Numbered from the stretch's first letter, positions 29,193 through 39,383 are shown. The stretch: DNA of 52,058 nucleotides from Actinotignum schaalii (GCF_028864145.1 NZ_JARBHJ010000011.1:1-52058); one strand, 5' to 3'. A program made the numbers and translations. Notes: generated by a model from the letters alone, not told the origin.

Positions 29193-29801
29193 ATGGCATT
29201 CCTCGATTTGATGCAGCAACTCTTCCAGCATACTCGGGCCCCGGAAGCCGATACCGCCACCGCGCAGGCGCTGCGTGATCGGCTTGCTGAAGATCCCAAC
29301 GACGTCGAGGCTTTCACCCAGCTTGTCACCCTGGCACGCGACGCCGAAAACGAACTCCCGCCCGTGGATCCGCTTACCGCGGAGGTGACCGGAAGCCTTC
29401 TTTCCGCGGATCTGGCGATCTACGCTCTCGCGGAAGAGCTCTCCAGCTCCCCGGCTTCCTGGTACCCGCAGCTGCATATGGCTCGCCTCGCGGTGAGCTC
29501 CGATCCGGAGCGAGCGCTGCGGCTCCTCACCACCGCCACGGACCGCAATGCGGACGGGCACATCCTCGCCCGCGCCATGGCTATTCTGCGCGAGGCCGGC
29601 CACCCGGATCAGGCCCTCAGCTTAGGTCTGGCGCACTGGGATCCGGCCACCCATAGTTTCGAGGCTGGGGAAGCGCTGGTACGTACCGCGCTGGCAGCCG
29701 GACGCGCCAGCGAAGCCCGCGCGTACCTGCGGGAAATGGAGCCTTATACCAGTGCGGCGCAGCTCGCGGAGCTGCGCGAGGCGGCGCGCGCGGCGGAGTA
29801 G
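29193..29801 (+). CDS. TPR-like helical repeat protein
   Basis: 202 aa from the ATG at 29193. Helical pairs with tetratricopeptide character (ALRDRLAEDPNDVEAFTQLV; QALSLGLAHWDPATHSFEAG; ALAAGRASEARAYLREMEPY). No signal or membrane segment. Function unknown, presumably protein-protein contact. Its stop codon lies within a 13-bp tandem duplication (29792-29817). Confidence 0.7.
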   Translation: MAFLDLMQQLFQHTRAPEADTATAQALRDRLAEDPNDVEAFTQLVTLARDAENELPPVDPLTAEVTGSLLSADLAIYALAEELSSSPASWYPQLHMARLAVSSDPERALRLLTTATDRNADGHILARAMAILREAGHPDQALSLGLAHWDPATHSFEAGEALVRTALAAGRASEARAYLREMEPYTSAAQLAELREAARAAE

Positions 29802-29918
29802 GGCGGCGGAGTAGGGCGACGCGTGCAACGGAGTCAGAGTAAGTCAGAGTAAAGCGGAGTGCGGCGGAGTAAAGCTGCGCGGCTTCCTCGTGTCGCGCCC
29901 TCGACTAGACTAGTGGCC

Positions 29919-30533
29919 ATGGCTACCTTCATTGATATTCATCCTGAGGATCCGCAACCGCGGCTCGTCACCAAAGTGGTGGATCGGCTCCGGCGCGGTG
30001 AGGTGGTGGCCCTGCCCACTGATTCCGGTTACGCCATTGTGTGCCAGATGGGCAATAAAGAGGGCCTGGAACGGATTCGCACCATCCGGCAGGTGGGTGA
30101 TAAACACCATTTCACCCTGCTCTGCCATGATTTCGCGCAGCTCGGGCAGCTTGTGATCGTAGATAATCCAGATTTTCGGCTCATCAAAAGCCTCACGCCC
30201 GGGCCCTACACGTTCATTCTCAAGGGCACTAAAGAAGTGCCGCGCATGACCCTCAACCCGAAGAAACACACGGTGGGCGTGCGTATCCCGGATCACCGCA
30301 TCACCCAGGCTGTGGTTACGGAGATGGGCGAACCCTTGCTCTCCTCCACCCTTATTCTTCCCGGCGCGGAAGAACCCCTTGAAGAAGGCTGGATTGTGGA
30401 AGATGAACTGGGCCATGCCCTGGATGTGGTGGTGAACGGACCCGTGGGGCGCGGCCCCACCACCGTACTTGACCTAGTAACTAACGAAATCGCGAGACAA
30501 GGAGCAGGCGATACCGCCGGACTTGACCTGTGA
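29919..30533 (+). CDS. YrdC/Sua5/YciO family protein (L-threonylcarbamoyladenylate synthase-like)
   Basis: 204 aa from the ATG at 29919 (upstream frame passes through repeats). Motifs: RGEVVALPTDSGYAIVCQMG (Thr/ATP-binding P-T-D-S/T-Y), KHHFTLLCHDFAQL, TPGPYTFILKGT and GVRIPDHRITQAVV, closest to the YciO branch. True Sua5/TsaC makes the threonylcarbamoyl-AMP for t6A in tRNA; YciO paralogues are less active. Overlaps the HAD gene by 4 nt. Confidence 0.88.
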   Translation: MATFIDIHPEDPQPRLVTKVVDRLRRGEVVALPTDSGYAIVCQMGNKEGLERIRTIRQVGDKHHFTLLCHDFAQLGQLVIVDNPDFRLIKSLTPGPYTFILKGTKEVPRMTLNPKKHTVGVRIPDHRITQAVVTEMGEPLLSSTLILPGAEEPLEEGWIVEDELGHALDVVVNGPVGRGPTTVLDLVTNEIARQGAGDTAGLDL

Positions 30534-31192
30534 ACCCTATCCTTATTGATCTGGACGGAACTTTCCACGATTCCGCCGCTATCGTCAAAAAAACTTTCCG
30601 GGCCACTCTGCGTGAAGAAATGGGGGAGGATCACCCCGAAGAATTCTTCGTGCAGTTCATTGGCCCGCCGCTTATCGATACCTTCACGAAGCTCGGCGCG
30701 GCCGACCCGGTGGAGATGGTGCGCCGCTACCGGGTGCGCTACGAACAGCGCATGCTCGACACCCCGATTTTCCCGGGGATGCGTGAATTGGTGGAGGAGC
30801 TGGACGCAGCCTGGGTGCCGCTTGCTATTGCGACGTCGAAAAACGAAAAGAATGCCCGCGCGATTCTGGAACACCAGGGCGTAGCACAGCACTTCCGCTA
30901 CATTGCCGGGGATCCTGAAGATATCCCCGGGTACGGGAAAGCTGAAGTGGTGGGGGCGGCGCTGCGCGAATTGCGGGCGCAGGGCGTCGATACCTCACGG
31001 GCTCTTATGGTGGGGGATCGTATTCACGACGTCGAAGGCGCAGGCCAGCATGGCCTGCCCACGGTGCTTGTGGAGTGGGGGACCGCCCCGCGTAGCGAAT
31101 GGGAGCTAGCTTGGCGGCACGTGGGAACCGCGGCTGAGCTCGGTGAAATTCTGCGGGATTTTGCCGAGGTGGAACAGTCACAATCCCATTAA
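30530..31192 (+). CDS. HAD family hydrolase (phosphoglycolate-phosphatase-like)
   Basis: 220 aa from GTG at 30530, coupled to the preceding gene by a 4-nt overlap. HAD motifs: I LIDLDGTF (residues 5-12), II IATSKNEK, III Lys region, IV LMVGDRIHDVEGA. The cap between motifs I and II is helical (C1), as in Gph/PpaX. Acts on a small phosphorylated metabolite; substrate not determinable. Confidence 0.9.
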   Translation: MNPILIDLDGTFHDSAAIVKKTFRATLREEMGEDHPEEFFVQFIGPPLIDTFTKLGAADPVEMVRRYRVRYEQRMLDTPIFPGMRELVEELDAAWVPLAIATSKNEKNARAILEHQGVAQHFRYIAGDPEDIPGYGKAEVVGAALRELRAQGVDTSRALMVGDRIHDVEGAGQHGLPTVLVEWGTAPRSEWELAWRHVGTAAELGEILRDFAEVEQSQSH

Positions 31193-31365
31193 CACCGGCC
31201 ACGGTTATATTAACAAGGCTTACAGTAGCATTACCCCGGGATACAATTTGATTAAGATGCTATTGGTGTGGCCCGTGGCCGTATCCATCCACCCGAGGCA
31301 TCGTTAGACTCAAAAATAAGGTCGTCACCGCGGCGGTTGATTATATAACTCAACGGAAGGATCTT

Positions 31366-31803
31366 ATGATGAATGCCTACATGTCTGGAAAGATTGCGGC
31401 GGGAGCGGCGATCCTGGGTGCTTTCCTTGGCTATCCGCTTCTCTATATTAACTCCATGGATATGGCGCAAGGGGCCCCGGAATTTAGCCTTGCTATCTGG
31501 ACCTGTACGTGCTTTGGCATGCTCTGGGTTGCGCTCGGCCAGGTTTATCTCCTGGGGGTCTACCAATGGTTCACGTTGCTGGAACAACCCCGGCGCCCCG
31601 CTCCCGCATGGCTGCGCCCCACGATGCAGGCGATCCCGGTGGGCGCTGCTGCGCTGGGAGCTATTCTCTTGGTCTTCCTCATTATTAAAAATGCCGGGCA
31701 CCCGAGCGTTCTGATTCTCATAGCTGCCCTGTGGGTTCTCAGCCTGGGTGCCAGTGCGGTAGCACGGCTCATGTCCGGCTACCTTACGCGCCGCACGGCC
31801 TAG
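31366..31803 (+). CDS. Four-helix membrane protein, unknown
   Basis: 145 aa with four predicted membrane helices (about residues 8-28, 44-65, 85-105, 112-135) and basic termini. Possibly DUF2975-like by topology, but I cannot confirm. ACGGAAGG precedes the ATG. It ends 4 nt into the convergent ABC exporter gene. The 173-bp gap upstream has a 9-bp inverted repeat CGGCCACGG (31196) / CCGTGGCCG (31272). Confidence 0.65.
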   Translation: MMNAYMSGKIAAGAAILGAFLGYPLLYINSMDMAQGAPEFSLAIWTCTCFGMLWVALGQVYLLGVYQWFTLLEQPRRPAPAWLRPTMQAIPVGAAALGAILLVFLIIKNAGHPSVLILIAALWVLSLGASAVARLMSGYLTRRTA

Positions 31804-33587
31804 GCCCACTGGCTTTCGTAGAGGCGGGCATAGGCGCCGCCGGCTGCCAGCAATTCCTCATGGCTACCACTTTCCACCACGTCTCCGGCTTCCATGACCA
31901 GGATCGTGGTGGCATTGCGGACGGTGGAGAGGCGGTGGGCAATAATGAAAGAGGTACGCCCTTCGCGCAGCCGCTCCATGGCATCCTGGATAAGCGCCTC
32001 GGTGCGGGTATCCACCGAACTGGTGGCCTCATCCAGAATCAGCACATCGGGATTGGCTAGGTACGCTCGCGCAATGGTGATGAGCTGCTTCTCCCCGGCG
32101 GATACATTCTCGCCCTCATCGCCAATATGGGTATCGAAACCGTGGGGGAGAGTCTCGAGAAGATCATCGATACCCAGGGCGGCCGCGGCGGCAATGGCGT
32201 CGTCGCGCGTCGCCTTTTCCTTTCCGAAAGCAATATTTTCCCAGACAGTGCCGTCAAACAGCCAGGTGTCTTGCAGGACCATCCCGAAATGTTCCCGCAG
32301 AGATTCCTTGGTAAAAGAATCGATGGGCGCACCGTCCACGGTAATCGCCCCGCCATCTACCTCGTAAAAACGCATAAGCAAATTGACGAGCGTGGTTTTC
32401 CCGGCGCCGGTGGGCCCCACAATCGCCACCGAATGCCCCGGCTCCACCCGCAGCGAGAGGTCACGGATCACCGGGGTATCCGGTTCGTAAGCAAAACGCA
32501 CATGCGAAAACTCGATAGTGCCACGCCGCGCTTCGGGAGCCACCACCTCGCGATAGCTCGAACTCGCATCCGGCTCCATTTCTTCCTGGGCGAGGTAATC
32601 GAAAATCCGCTCCGCGGAGGCCGCCGCGGATTGGATGAGATTCGCGGTAGATGCTAGGGACTGGAGCGGGTGGGAAAGCTGGCGGGTGTATTGCATCATC
32701 GCCTGGAGTCCACCAATGGTCATCGTGCCGGTCATCGCCTGGATACTCCCCAGGAGCGTGACGATAGCGAAGGAACCGTTCTGTACCAGCATCATGAGCG
32801 GCTGGGACATTTGCGCAATCGCCTGAGCACGGAAGGAAGCATCGTAAAGCTCTCCATTCGCGGCATCAAACTGGCGCTGGAATTCATCTTCCAGCCCGTA
32901 GGCAGCCACCACATCCAGCCCGGTGAAGCTCTCCTCCACCACGGCGGATACCTCACCTGTGAGCCGCCACTGGTCGCGGAAATACGGGCGGGAGCGACGC
33001 AGGAGAAGCAGAATGCCGATAATCCCCACCGGGATCACCACAAGCGAGGCAAGGGCTACCGACCAGGACAAATAGACCATGACCGCCACGATCCCGATGA
33101 TCTGGTATATCGCGGAGAGCACTTCGGACAGGGTTTGCAGCAGGGACTGGGTCACGTTATCGACGTCGTTCGTGACCCGCGAGAGCACGTCCCCGCGCTG
33201 CTGTTTATCCAGCACGGACAGCGGCATCCGATCAATTTTCTGCTGGCAATCCCGCCGCATCTCATAGCCGAGATCCTGAATAATGAGGCGAATGATATAG
33301 CCGAACCAGAAACGCAGCAGCGCCGAGAGAATATAACATCCGGCCGCCAGGCTCAGCACCCGCGCCAGCTCCGGGAAATCCACCCCGCCCGCGCGAATCC
33401 CGTCGACCACCACGTTGGTGCCCTGCCCGAGGAGGAAGGGCGCGGCCACCACCGCCGCGGTCGCGATAAGCGAGAGCAGCAGCACCGCCAGGATCCGCCC
33501 CACATAATGGCGCAGGTAGTGGCGAATAAGGGTGAGGAGCGCCCCGCGGATATCACGAGCTTCGTCAATATTTCCGGCACCTCTCAT
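31800..33587 (-). CDS. ABC exporter half-transporter with canonical catalytic Glu (subunit B)
   Basis: 595 aa: six-helix exporter domain to about residue 330, then NBD with Walker A GPTGAGKTT, Q-loop VLQDTW, signature VSAGEKQ (degenerate LSGGQ), Walker B LILDEATSSVD with the catalytic Glu, and H-loop IIAHRLST. Its start overlaps the partner gene by 4 nt. With the partner's degenerate Walker B this gives one active and one impaired ATP site, as in TmrAB, TM287/288 or BmrCD. Substrate could be a drug, peptide or lipid. Confidence 0.93.
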   Translation of the reverse strand: MRGAGNIDEARDIRGALLTLIRHYLRHYVGRILAVLLLSLIATAAVVAAPFLLGQGTNVVVDGIRAGGVDFPELARVLSLAAGCYILSALLRFWFGYIIRLIIQDLGYEMRRDCQQKIDRMPLSVLDKQQRGDVLSRVTNDVDNVTQSLLQTLSEVLSAIYQIIGIVAVMVYLSWSVALASLVVIPVGIIGILLLLRRSRPYFRDQWRLTGEVSAVVEESFTGLDVVAAYGLEDEFQRQFDAANGELYDASFRAQAIAQMSQPLMMLVQNGSFAIVTLLGSIQAMTGTMTIGGLQAMMQYTRQLSHPLQSLASTANLIQSAAASAERIFDYLAQEEMEPDASSSYREVVAPEARRGTIEFSHVRFAYEPDTPVIRDLSLRVEPGHSVAIVGPTGAGKTTLVNLLMRFYEVDGGAITVDGAPIDSFTKESLREHFGMVLQDTWLFDGTVWENIAFGKEKATRDDAIAAAAALGIDDLLETLPHGFDTHIGDEGENVSAGEKQLITIARAYLANPDVLILDEATSSVDTRTEALIQDAMERLREGRTSFIIAHRLSTVRNATTILVMEAGDVVESGSHEELLAAGGAYARLYESQWA

Positions 33588-35437
33588 GCTCGCGCCTCCT
33601 CATTCGTTGCGGCCGCGGTGCCGTTCGTTTCCGCGCTGTCCGCTTCTGTATCGCGTACCGCGTCGCCTTCCGGCTCGCGCTCCTGGGAGCGCACAATGGA
33701 GCGGTACATCTCATTTGTTTCCATAAGTTCGGTGTGCGTTCCGCAACCCACCACCTCGCCGCAATCCAGAACGACGACGCAATCGGCGCTGCGGGTGGTC
33801 GAAATACGTTGGGCGATAATGACCACCGCCGCATCTCGGACCCGCTCCTTGAGATTCGCCCGTACCCGCGCATCGGTGGCGTAGTCGAGGGCGGAGAAAG
33901 AATCATCAAAAACCACCAGGTCCGCTCCGGCCCGCCCGGAGTTATCGGGGAGGGCACGGTAAAGAGCCCGCGCGATGGTCAGGCGCTGGCGCTGCCCGCC
34001 GGAAAGATTGGTTCCCCCGGTTTCTACCGGCATCTCCAGCCCGCCCCCGGCTTGCACAAAATCCCAGGCCTGGGCGCAGCGCAGTGCATTGATCACCCGC
34101 TCCTGATCAATATCGCGGGTGGATCCAGCAACATTGCTGGCCACGGTTCCGCTGAACAGGAAAGCACGCTGGGGCACAATGGCTACCCGGCGGCGGAAAT
34201 CAGCGAGTCGAATATCACGCACATCTACGTCGCCGGCCCCGGTGCTAGCTTCCACGGTGTAGCGCCCCGTGCTCACATCCACGAGGCGGGGCAGTATTTT
34301 GACCAGCGATGATTTGCCTGAGCCCGAGGCGCCGATAATCGCCGTCGTCGTTCCAGGTCTGAACGTTATAGAAATGCCGCGCAAGGCCGGTTCGTCCGCA
34401 TCCGCGTAGGTGAGGGAAATATCGCGCAAGCTGAAAGTGAGCGGCCCGGGCGGCATCTCCCGCGCATTCGGCGCGTCCGCAATGGAGGGGACGGTGCTAT
34501 TGACCTCGATCACACGCTCGGCGGACACATTACCGCGCGGAACCACCATAATAATCATGCCGAGCATCATGACCGCGCCCAGAATCATCATGAGGTAGGT
34601 AATAAAAGCCGCCAGCGCCCCCACCGGCATGGAACCTCCGACAATTCGATGCCCGCCAATCCAGACGATAAGCGCGGAGGCCAGCCCGATGACCGCGCTC
34701 ATAGCCGGCAGCAGCGCGGACCAAATCGTGCCGATCTGGAGCATAATCGAACGGAAATTACGATTGTGGCCCTCGAATTCCCCCGCCATCGCATCTTCGC
34801 GACGGAAAGCCCGAATCACCCGCGCCCCGGACAGCTGCGAGCGCAGCGCATCGTTAATCGCATCCACACGCCGCTGCAGGGTTTCGTAGCGTTTGGCGAG
34901 CATCGCGGTACACACCAGAATAATTGCGGTGAGCACCGGAATAATCACAAGAAGGGTGAGAGAAAGTACCACATCCTGCCCGATGGCCATGAGCACCCCG
35001 CCCACTCCCATAATCGGGGCCGTCACCATAATAGTGAGGGACATGAGGGTGACCATTTGGATTTGATTGACGTCGTTCGTGGTACGAGTCACGAGGGTGG
35101 AGGCCCCAAAGCGCTGCTGGTCCGCGGGGGAGAAGCGCTGCACGTGCGCGAAAGTTTCGCGGCGCAGCTCCCGGCCCAGATGGGTGGACACCAGCGCCCC
35201 GTAATAGATCGCCCCGATAGCGCAGAGCACCTGCGCGAGGGTAAAGAGGAGCATGAGTAGCCCGCGCGACCAGATATAGGAGCTATTGCCTTCCAGGATG
35301 CCGTAATCGATAACGTTCGCGCCCAGCGCGGGGAGGGTGAGCCCGAGGAGCACCTGCGCGATCTGTAACACAGCAATCGCGAAGAGCTGGAATTTGCGGT
35401 CGCGTAGATGCCTCCACGCCAGTCGATAAACGGTCAA
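33584..35437 (-). CDS. ABC exporter half-transporter with degenerate Walker B (subunit A)
   Basis: 617 aa. Exporter membrane domain (residues about 1-310), NBD with Walker A GASGSGKSS, signature NLSGGQRQRLTIARAL (canonical) and Walker B LVVFDDSFSALD in which the catalytic Glu is Asp. H-loop region IIAQRISTT has Gln instead of His. These changes are the hallmark of the non-catalytic half of heterodimeric exporters. First gene of the two-gene operon; GTG/ATG region preceded by a nested hairpin at 35456-35518. The C-terminal tail is Glu/Ala-rich. Confidence 0.93.
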   Translation of the reverse strand: MTVYRLAWRHLRDRKFQLFAIAVLQIAQVLLGLTLPALGANVIDYGILEGNSSYIWSRGLLMLLFTLAQVLCAIGAIYYGALVSTHLGRELRRETFAHVQRFSPADQQRFGASTLVTRTTNDVNQIQMVTLMSLTIMVTAPIMGVGGVLMAIGQDVVLSLTLLVIIPVLTAIILVCTAMLAKRYETLQRRVDAINDALRSQLSGARVIRAFRREDAMAGEFEGHNRNFRSIMLQIGTIWSALLPAMSAVIGLASALIVWIGGHRIVGGSMPVGALAAFITYLMMILGAVMMLGMIIMVVPRGNVSAERVIEVNSTVPSIADAPNAREMPPGPLTFSLRDISLTYADADEPALRGISITFRPGTTTAIIGASGSGKSSLVKILPRLVDVSTGRYTVEASTGAGDVDVRDIRLADFRRRVAIVPQRAFLFSGTVASNVAGSTRDIDQERVINALRCAQAWDFVQAGGGLEMPVETGGTNLSGGQRQRLTIARALYRALPDNSGRAGADLVVFDDSFSALDYATDARVRANLKERVRDAAVVIIAQRISTTRSADCVVVLDCGEVVGCGTHTELMETNEMYRSIVRSQEREPEGDAVRDTEADSAETNGTAAATNEEARA

Positions 35438-35681
35438 TCACTCGCCTCCATATAGGTGTGGCGGCCCGAAAGCTCACTGTGCGAAAATAGCTCGCCGCGT
35501 GAGAAGGGACCGCCACACTATGCTACGTGTGAGAGCACAGATGCTCAAACACTATTCAATTAGTTACGACGACGCCGGGCCTGCACCGCTGCCAGTGCAG
35601 CGCCCGAGCGCCGTAGCTTGGCGCGCCGGGGATACTGGCTATGCCAGCGATGCAGGCCCGCCCGGGTAGCTTTACTCCGGT
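35438..35681. other. Intergenic region with long inverted repeats
   Basis: 244 bp between aceE (3' end) and the ABC operon. Two structures: GTGTGGCGG (35456-35464) / CCGCCACAC (35510-35518) with an inner CTCAC/GTGAG pair, and CGGGCCTGCA (35576-35585) / TGCAGGCCCG (35651-35660) with an inner CTGCAC/GTGCAG hairpin. Probably aceE terminator and 5' leader of the exporter mRNA. Confidence 0.45.
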
Positions 35682-38444
35682 TTACTCCGGATCGTTATCG
35701 GGCACCGGTTCGGCTGCGGCCGGGTTATGCAGATCGTACTTCTCGATTGCCTGGCGGACAACCGAGCGGTCGATCTTGCCGGCCTTGGCCAGCGCGTACA
35801 GGGCCCGCACCACCATCGTGGCATCATCGATCTTGAAGTAACGCCGGGCGGCCGGGCGGGTATCGGAAATACCAATCCCGTTGGCGCCGAGCGTCTCATA
35901 ATCACCCGGGATCCATTCGCGGATGGAATCTTGAACCTGGTGCTCGAAATCGGAGGTGGCGATGAAGGGGCCTTCTTCGCCTTCCAGCTTCGCGGTCACA
36001 TAGGCCTTGCGCGGTTCTTCCTCCGGGTGGAGGTAGTTGTATTCATTGGTGGCCAAGCCATCCTTGCGCAGCTCATACCAGGAAGTCACGGAGTAGACGG
36101 TGGCATCCACGCCCCAGTCATCGCGCAGCATACGTTTGGCTTCGCGAGCCCAGCGCACCCCCACGCCCGAGGAAAGCAGGTTGACGCGCGGGCCGCCCAG
36201 GCCATCGGCTTCATCGAGCTTGTAGATACCGCGGATAATGCCATCCACATCCACATTCTCCGGTTCGGCCGGCTGGTGGATGGGTTCGTTGTAGACCGTG
36301 AGGTAGTACATGACGTTCTGCTCACGCCCGTCCGAGCCATCCCCGTACATACGCGTGAGGCCATCCTTGAAAATATGGCCGAGTTCGTAAGCGTAGGCCG
36401 CATCGTAAATAACCATGCCCGGGTTGGTGGAGGCGAGCACGGGGGAGTGCCCGTCCATATGCTGAGAGCCTTCACCCGTGAGGGTGGTGCGCCCGGCGGT
36501 GCCACCAATAATGAAACCGCGTGCCAGCTGATCGTAGGCCGCCCAGAACTGATCCCCGGTGCGCTGGAATCCAAACATCGAGTAGAAGATGTAGAAAGGC
36601 ACCATCGGGGTGTTATGGGTGGCATACGAGGTTCCGGCCGCCACGAAAGCGGAGAGGGAACCGGCTTCGGTAATACCGGTGTGGAGCAGCTGGCCCTGGG
36701 TGGATTCCTTGTAGGAGAGCAGCATATCGTGATCCACCGCGGTGTACTGCTGGCCCTGGGTATTGAAGATCTTGGCCGAGGGGAACATGGAATCCATGCC
36801 GAAGGTACGCGCTTCGTCCGGGACGATAGGTACCATGCGGAAGCCGAATTCCTTATCGCGCATAATGTCCTTGAGCAGGCGCACCAGGGCCATAGTGGTG
36901 GCCACCTTCTGCTTGCCCGAGCCCTTCTTCATGGACTGGAAAGGCTTATCGGCCGGCAGGGCGATCCCACCCTGGTGGGTGCGGCGCTGGGGCAGGTAGC
37001 CACCCAGAGCTTCGCGCCGTTCACGCATATGCTTCATCGCCGGGTGATCTTCAGCAGGCTTGTAGTAGGGCGCGTTATAGGGATCTTCCAGCTGGGAATC
37101 ATCAATGGGGATGCGCAGGGTATCGCGCAGCAGCTTGAGATCGTTGCTGTTGAGCTTCTTCATCTGGTGGGTGGCATTGCGCCCGGCGAAATTGGAGCCG
37201 AGGTCATAACCCTTGACCGTTTGCGCCAGAATCACGGTGGGCTGGCCCTTATGGGCGAGGGCAGCCCGGTAGGCGGCGTAAATCTTGTGATGATCATGGC
37301 CGCCGCGGCGCAACGCCCAAATCTCATCATCGGACCAATCTTCCACCATGGCCTTTGTGCGCGGGTCACGCCCGAAGAAGTTATTGCGCACATAAGAACC
37401 ATCGTTTGCCTTGAAGCCCTGGTAGTCCCCATCCGGGGTGGACGTCATGAGATCCACGAGGGCGTGGTCCTTATCCTGGGCGAGGAGCTTATCCCAGCCC
37501 GAGCCCCACAGCACCTTAATGACATTCCAGCCCGCGCCCTTAAAGAAAGACTCGAGTTCCTGAACGATATTGCCGTTGCCGCGCACCGGCCCGTCCAGGC
37601 GCTGGAGGTTGCAATTGACCACCCAGGTGAGATTATCGAGCTTCTGGGAGGCGGCCAGCTGGAGCATCCCGCGCGATTCGGGTTCGTCCATTTCGCCATC
37701 GCCCAGGAAGGCCCAGACGTGCGAATCAGAGGTGTCCTTAATGCCGCGTTCGCTCAGGTAGCGATTGAACCATGCCTGGTAGATGGAATTCGTGGCACCG
37801 ATACCCAGGGACACGGTGGGGAACTGCCAGAAGTCCGGCATCTGGTGGGGATGCGGGTAGGAAGGGAGACCGCGCCCGCCGGAAATGCGGGAGGCTTCCT
37901 GGCGGAAAGAATCCAGGTCAGCTTCCGTCAGGCGCCCTTCCAGATAGGCGCGGGCGTAATTACCGGGGGAGGAGTGGCCCTGGAAGAAGATTTGATCCCC
38001 GCCGCCGGGAGCATCCGGACCGCGGAAGAAGTGGTTGAAGCCCACTTCATAGAGGGTGGCTTGGGCGGCGTAGGAAGAAATATGCCCCCCAACCCCCACG
38101 CCGGGGCGCTGGGCGCGCGTTACCATCACGGCCGCGTTCCACCGGGTCCAGCTGCGGAACTGATGTTCGAGTTCCTCTTCTTCCGCGGTGCCCGGGTAGG
38201 GAGGTTCTTCTTCAGCCGGAATCGTATTGATATAGGGCGTGACGAGATCAGGGGAGACCGAAACTCCCTTGGTGCGCGCGTGTTCGTCCACGCTGGCGAG
38301 GATAAACCGCGCCCGATCCGCACCATTTGTTTCAATCAGATCATCCACGGACGCTAGCCATTCGCGGGTTTCTTCCGGATCAACATCCGGGATCTGGCTG
38401 AGCTGGCCGGATACCATGCGAGCATCAGAATCTTGTGAAGCCAC
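35682..38444 (-). CDS. aceE: Pyruvate dehydrogenase E1 component (homodimeric type)
   Basis: 920 aa from a GTG preceded by GGAGGAG. Decarboxylates pyruvate with TPP and transfers acetyl to the E2 lipoyl domain. TPP/Mg motif [10 protein letters not shown] ... [10 protein letters not shown] (about residues 248-285); N-terminal [20 protein letters not shown]; central [15 protein letters not shown]-terminal [19 protein letters not shown]. Length is as usual for AceE. E2/E3 are not in the window. The stop codon region has a 10-bp tandem repeat (CCGGAGTAAA twice on the coding strand). Confidence 0.97.
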   Translation of the reverse strand: MASQDSDARMVSGQLSQIPDVDPEETREWLASVDDLIETNGADRARFILASVDEHARTKGVSVSPDLVTPYINTIPAEEEPPYPGTAEEEELEHQFRSWTRWNAAVMVTRAQRPGVGVGGHISSYAAQATLYEVGFNHFFRGPDAPGGGDQIFFQGHSSPGNYARAYLEGRLTEADLDSFRQEASRISGGRGLPSYPHPHQMPDFWQFPTVSLGIGATNSIYQAWFNRYLSERGIKDTSDSHVWAFLGDGEMDEPESRGMLQLAASQKLDNLTWVVNCNLQRLDGPVRGNGNIVQELESFFKGAGWNVIKVLWGSGWDKLLAQDKDHALVDLMTSTPDGDYQGFKANDGSYVRNNFFGRDPRTKAMVEDWSDDEIWALRRGGHDHHKIYAAYRAALAHKGQPTVILAQTVKGYDLGSNFAGRNATHQMKKLNSNDLKLLRDTLRIPIDDSQLEDPYNAPYYKPAEDHPAMKHMRERREALGGYLPQRRTHQGGIALPADKPFQSMKKGSGKQKVATTMALVRLLKDIMRDKEFGFRMVPIVPDEARTFGMDSMFPSAKIFNTQGQQYTAVDHDMLLSYKESTQGQLLHTGITEAGSLSAFVAAGTSYATHNTPMVPFYIFYSMFGFQRTGDQFWAAYDQLARGFIIGGTAGRTTLTGEGSQHMDGHSPVLASTNPGMVIYDAAYAYELGHIFKDGLTRMYGDGSDGREQNVMYYLTVYNEPIHQPAEPENVDVDGIIRGIYKLDEADGLGGPRVNLLSSGVGVRWAREAKRMLRDDWGVDATVYSVTSWYELRKDGLATNEYNYLHPEEEPRKAYVTAKLEGEEGPFIATSDFEHQVQDSIREWIPGDYETLGANGIGISDTRPAARRYFKIDDATMVVRALYALAKAGKIDRSVVRQAIEKYDLHNPAAAEPVPDNDPE

Positions 38445-38754
38445 GGAATCTCCTCCATTGCTTGAGTGGTCATGTTTCTTAGGGACGTGTCAAGGCTACC
38501 CGTTCGCGGCTTTAGTCCCAGAGCGGCTGTGGTGCCTCTTACACATGCACTCTTATAGTACCGCGTTGTTGAGAGCCATCGCACAGGCATGAGGGGAATT
38601 AAGCTGAGCGGTGGACGGGGCGCGCGGCGGGTGGGTTTCGCGGCGCCCGGATACCGGGCGGCGCGCGTCGTCGTACCGGAATGATCACCAAAATCACGAG
38701 GCACGCGGCTGAGATTAACTTGAAAAAACGGCGGCGATCAGATGAGCTTAAGCC
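38445..38754. other. Divergent aceE/DUF3052 promoter region
   Basis: 310 bp without a supported gene. A 31-codon ORF from ATG 38589 exists but lacks an RBS and conserved features. A TACTATAAG element on the minus strand near 38550-38560 could be the aceE -10. Confidence 0.4.
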
Positions 38755-39153
38755 ATGAGTTCGTTTGGTTTCCAGAAAGGGAACATCATCCAAGAATTTG
38801 GCTACGACGACGACGTAGCCACCCAGGTCCGCGCGCAGATCGAAGAAACTATCGGAAGCGAGCTGCTGGACGAAGATTCGCGCGATATCGTGGACGGCGC
38901 CATCGCCTGGTGGCGTGCAGACGATGGCAACGTCGATGACCTCGCCGATTTGCTCCTGGATATCAAGGCTAATTTCGACGACGAAAATGCTATCTGCTGG
39001 CTCTTCGTGCCCACCGGGCGGGTGTCGAATGCGGTACCGCATAACGATATTGAAGAGGCTGCCGATACCGCGGGGATGCAACCAACCACATCCGTGGCCC
39101 TCGGTGAATCCTGGACGGGCGTGCGCCTGACCAATAAGGGCCTGCGCTACTAG
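38755..39153 (+). CDS. DUF3052 family actinobacterial protein
   Basis: 132 aa, acidic, cytosolic. Recognised as DUF3052: FGFQKGNIIQEFGYDDDVAT, IAWWRADDGNVDDLADLLLD, ICWLFVPTGR and a C-terminal SWTGVRLTNKG. Homologues commonly neighbour aceE in actinobacteria (Rv2239c near Rv2241 in M. tuberculosis). Function unknown; divergent from aceE here. Confidence 0.88.
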   Translation: MSSFGFQKGNIIQEFGYDDDVATQVRAQIEETIGSELLDEDSRDIVDGAIAWWRADDGNVDDLADLLLDIKANFDDENAICWLFVPTGRVSNAVPHNDIEEAADTAGMQPTTSVALGESWTGVRLTNKGLRY

Positions 39154-39252
39154 GCTCCTCACCTCGCCCAAGGATGTGGGCGGTAGGTATTTTCGGTGAG
39201 AAGGTGCGCGCGGGCCGCGCATCGGGTAGGATCATCCGAGTGCGCAGCGCGC

Positions 39253-39326
39253 GGGCCCGTAGCTCAGTTGGTCAGAGCACCTGGTTTACACCCAGGGTGT
39301 CATCGGTTCGAATCCGGTCGGGCCCA
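39253..39326 (+). tRNA. tRNA-Val (TAC)
   Basis: Acceptor GGGCCCG / CGGGCCC with discriminator A, D-arm GCTC...GAGC, anticodon stem CCTGG / CCAGG with loop TTTACAC (anticodon TAC), T-arm TCGGTTCGAATCCGG. No encoded CCA. No att duplication was seen beside it. Confidence 0.96.
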
Positions 39327-39383
39327 CTCTTTATACCGCCTATGCGCTTATACCGCTATGCGCTTCATCGCGCGCCGGTGGTG

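Noticed and set aside
35727-38357. 876-codon plus-strand ORF
   Set aside because: Antisense shadow of aceE, whose TPP motifs and full length are unambiguous; high GC keeps the opposite frame open.
38589-38684. 31-codon ORF upstream of DUF3052
   Set aside because: No RBS, Arg/Gly-rich composition expected of random GC-rich DNA.
39253-39326. tRNA-Val as a second integration site
   Set aside because: No duplicated 3' half or integrase nearby.
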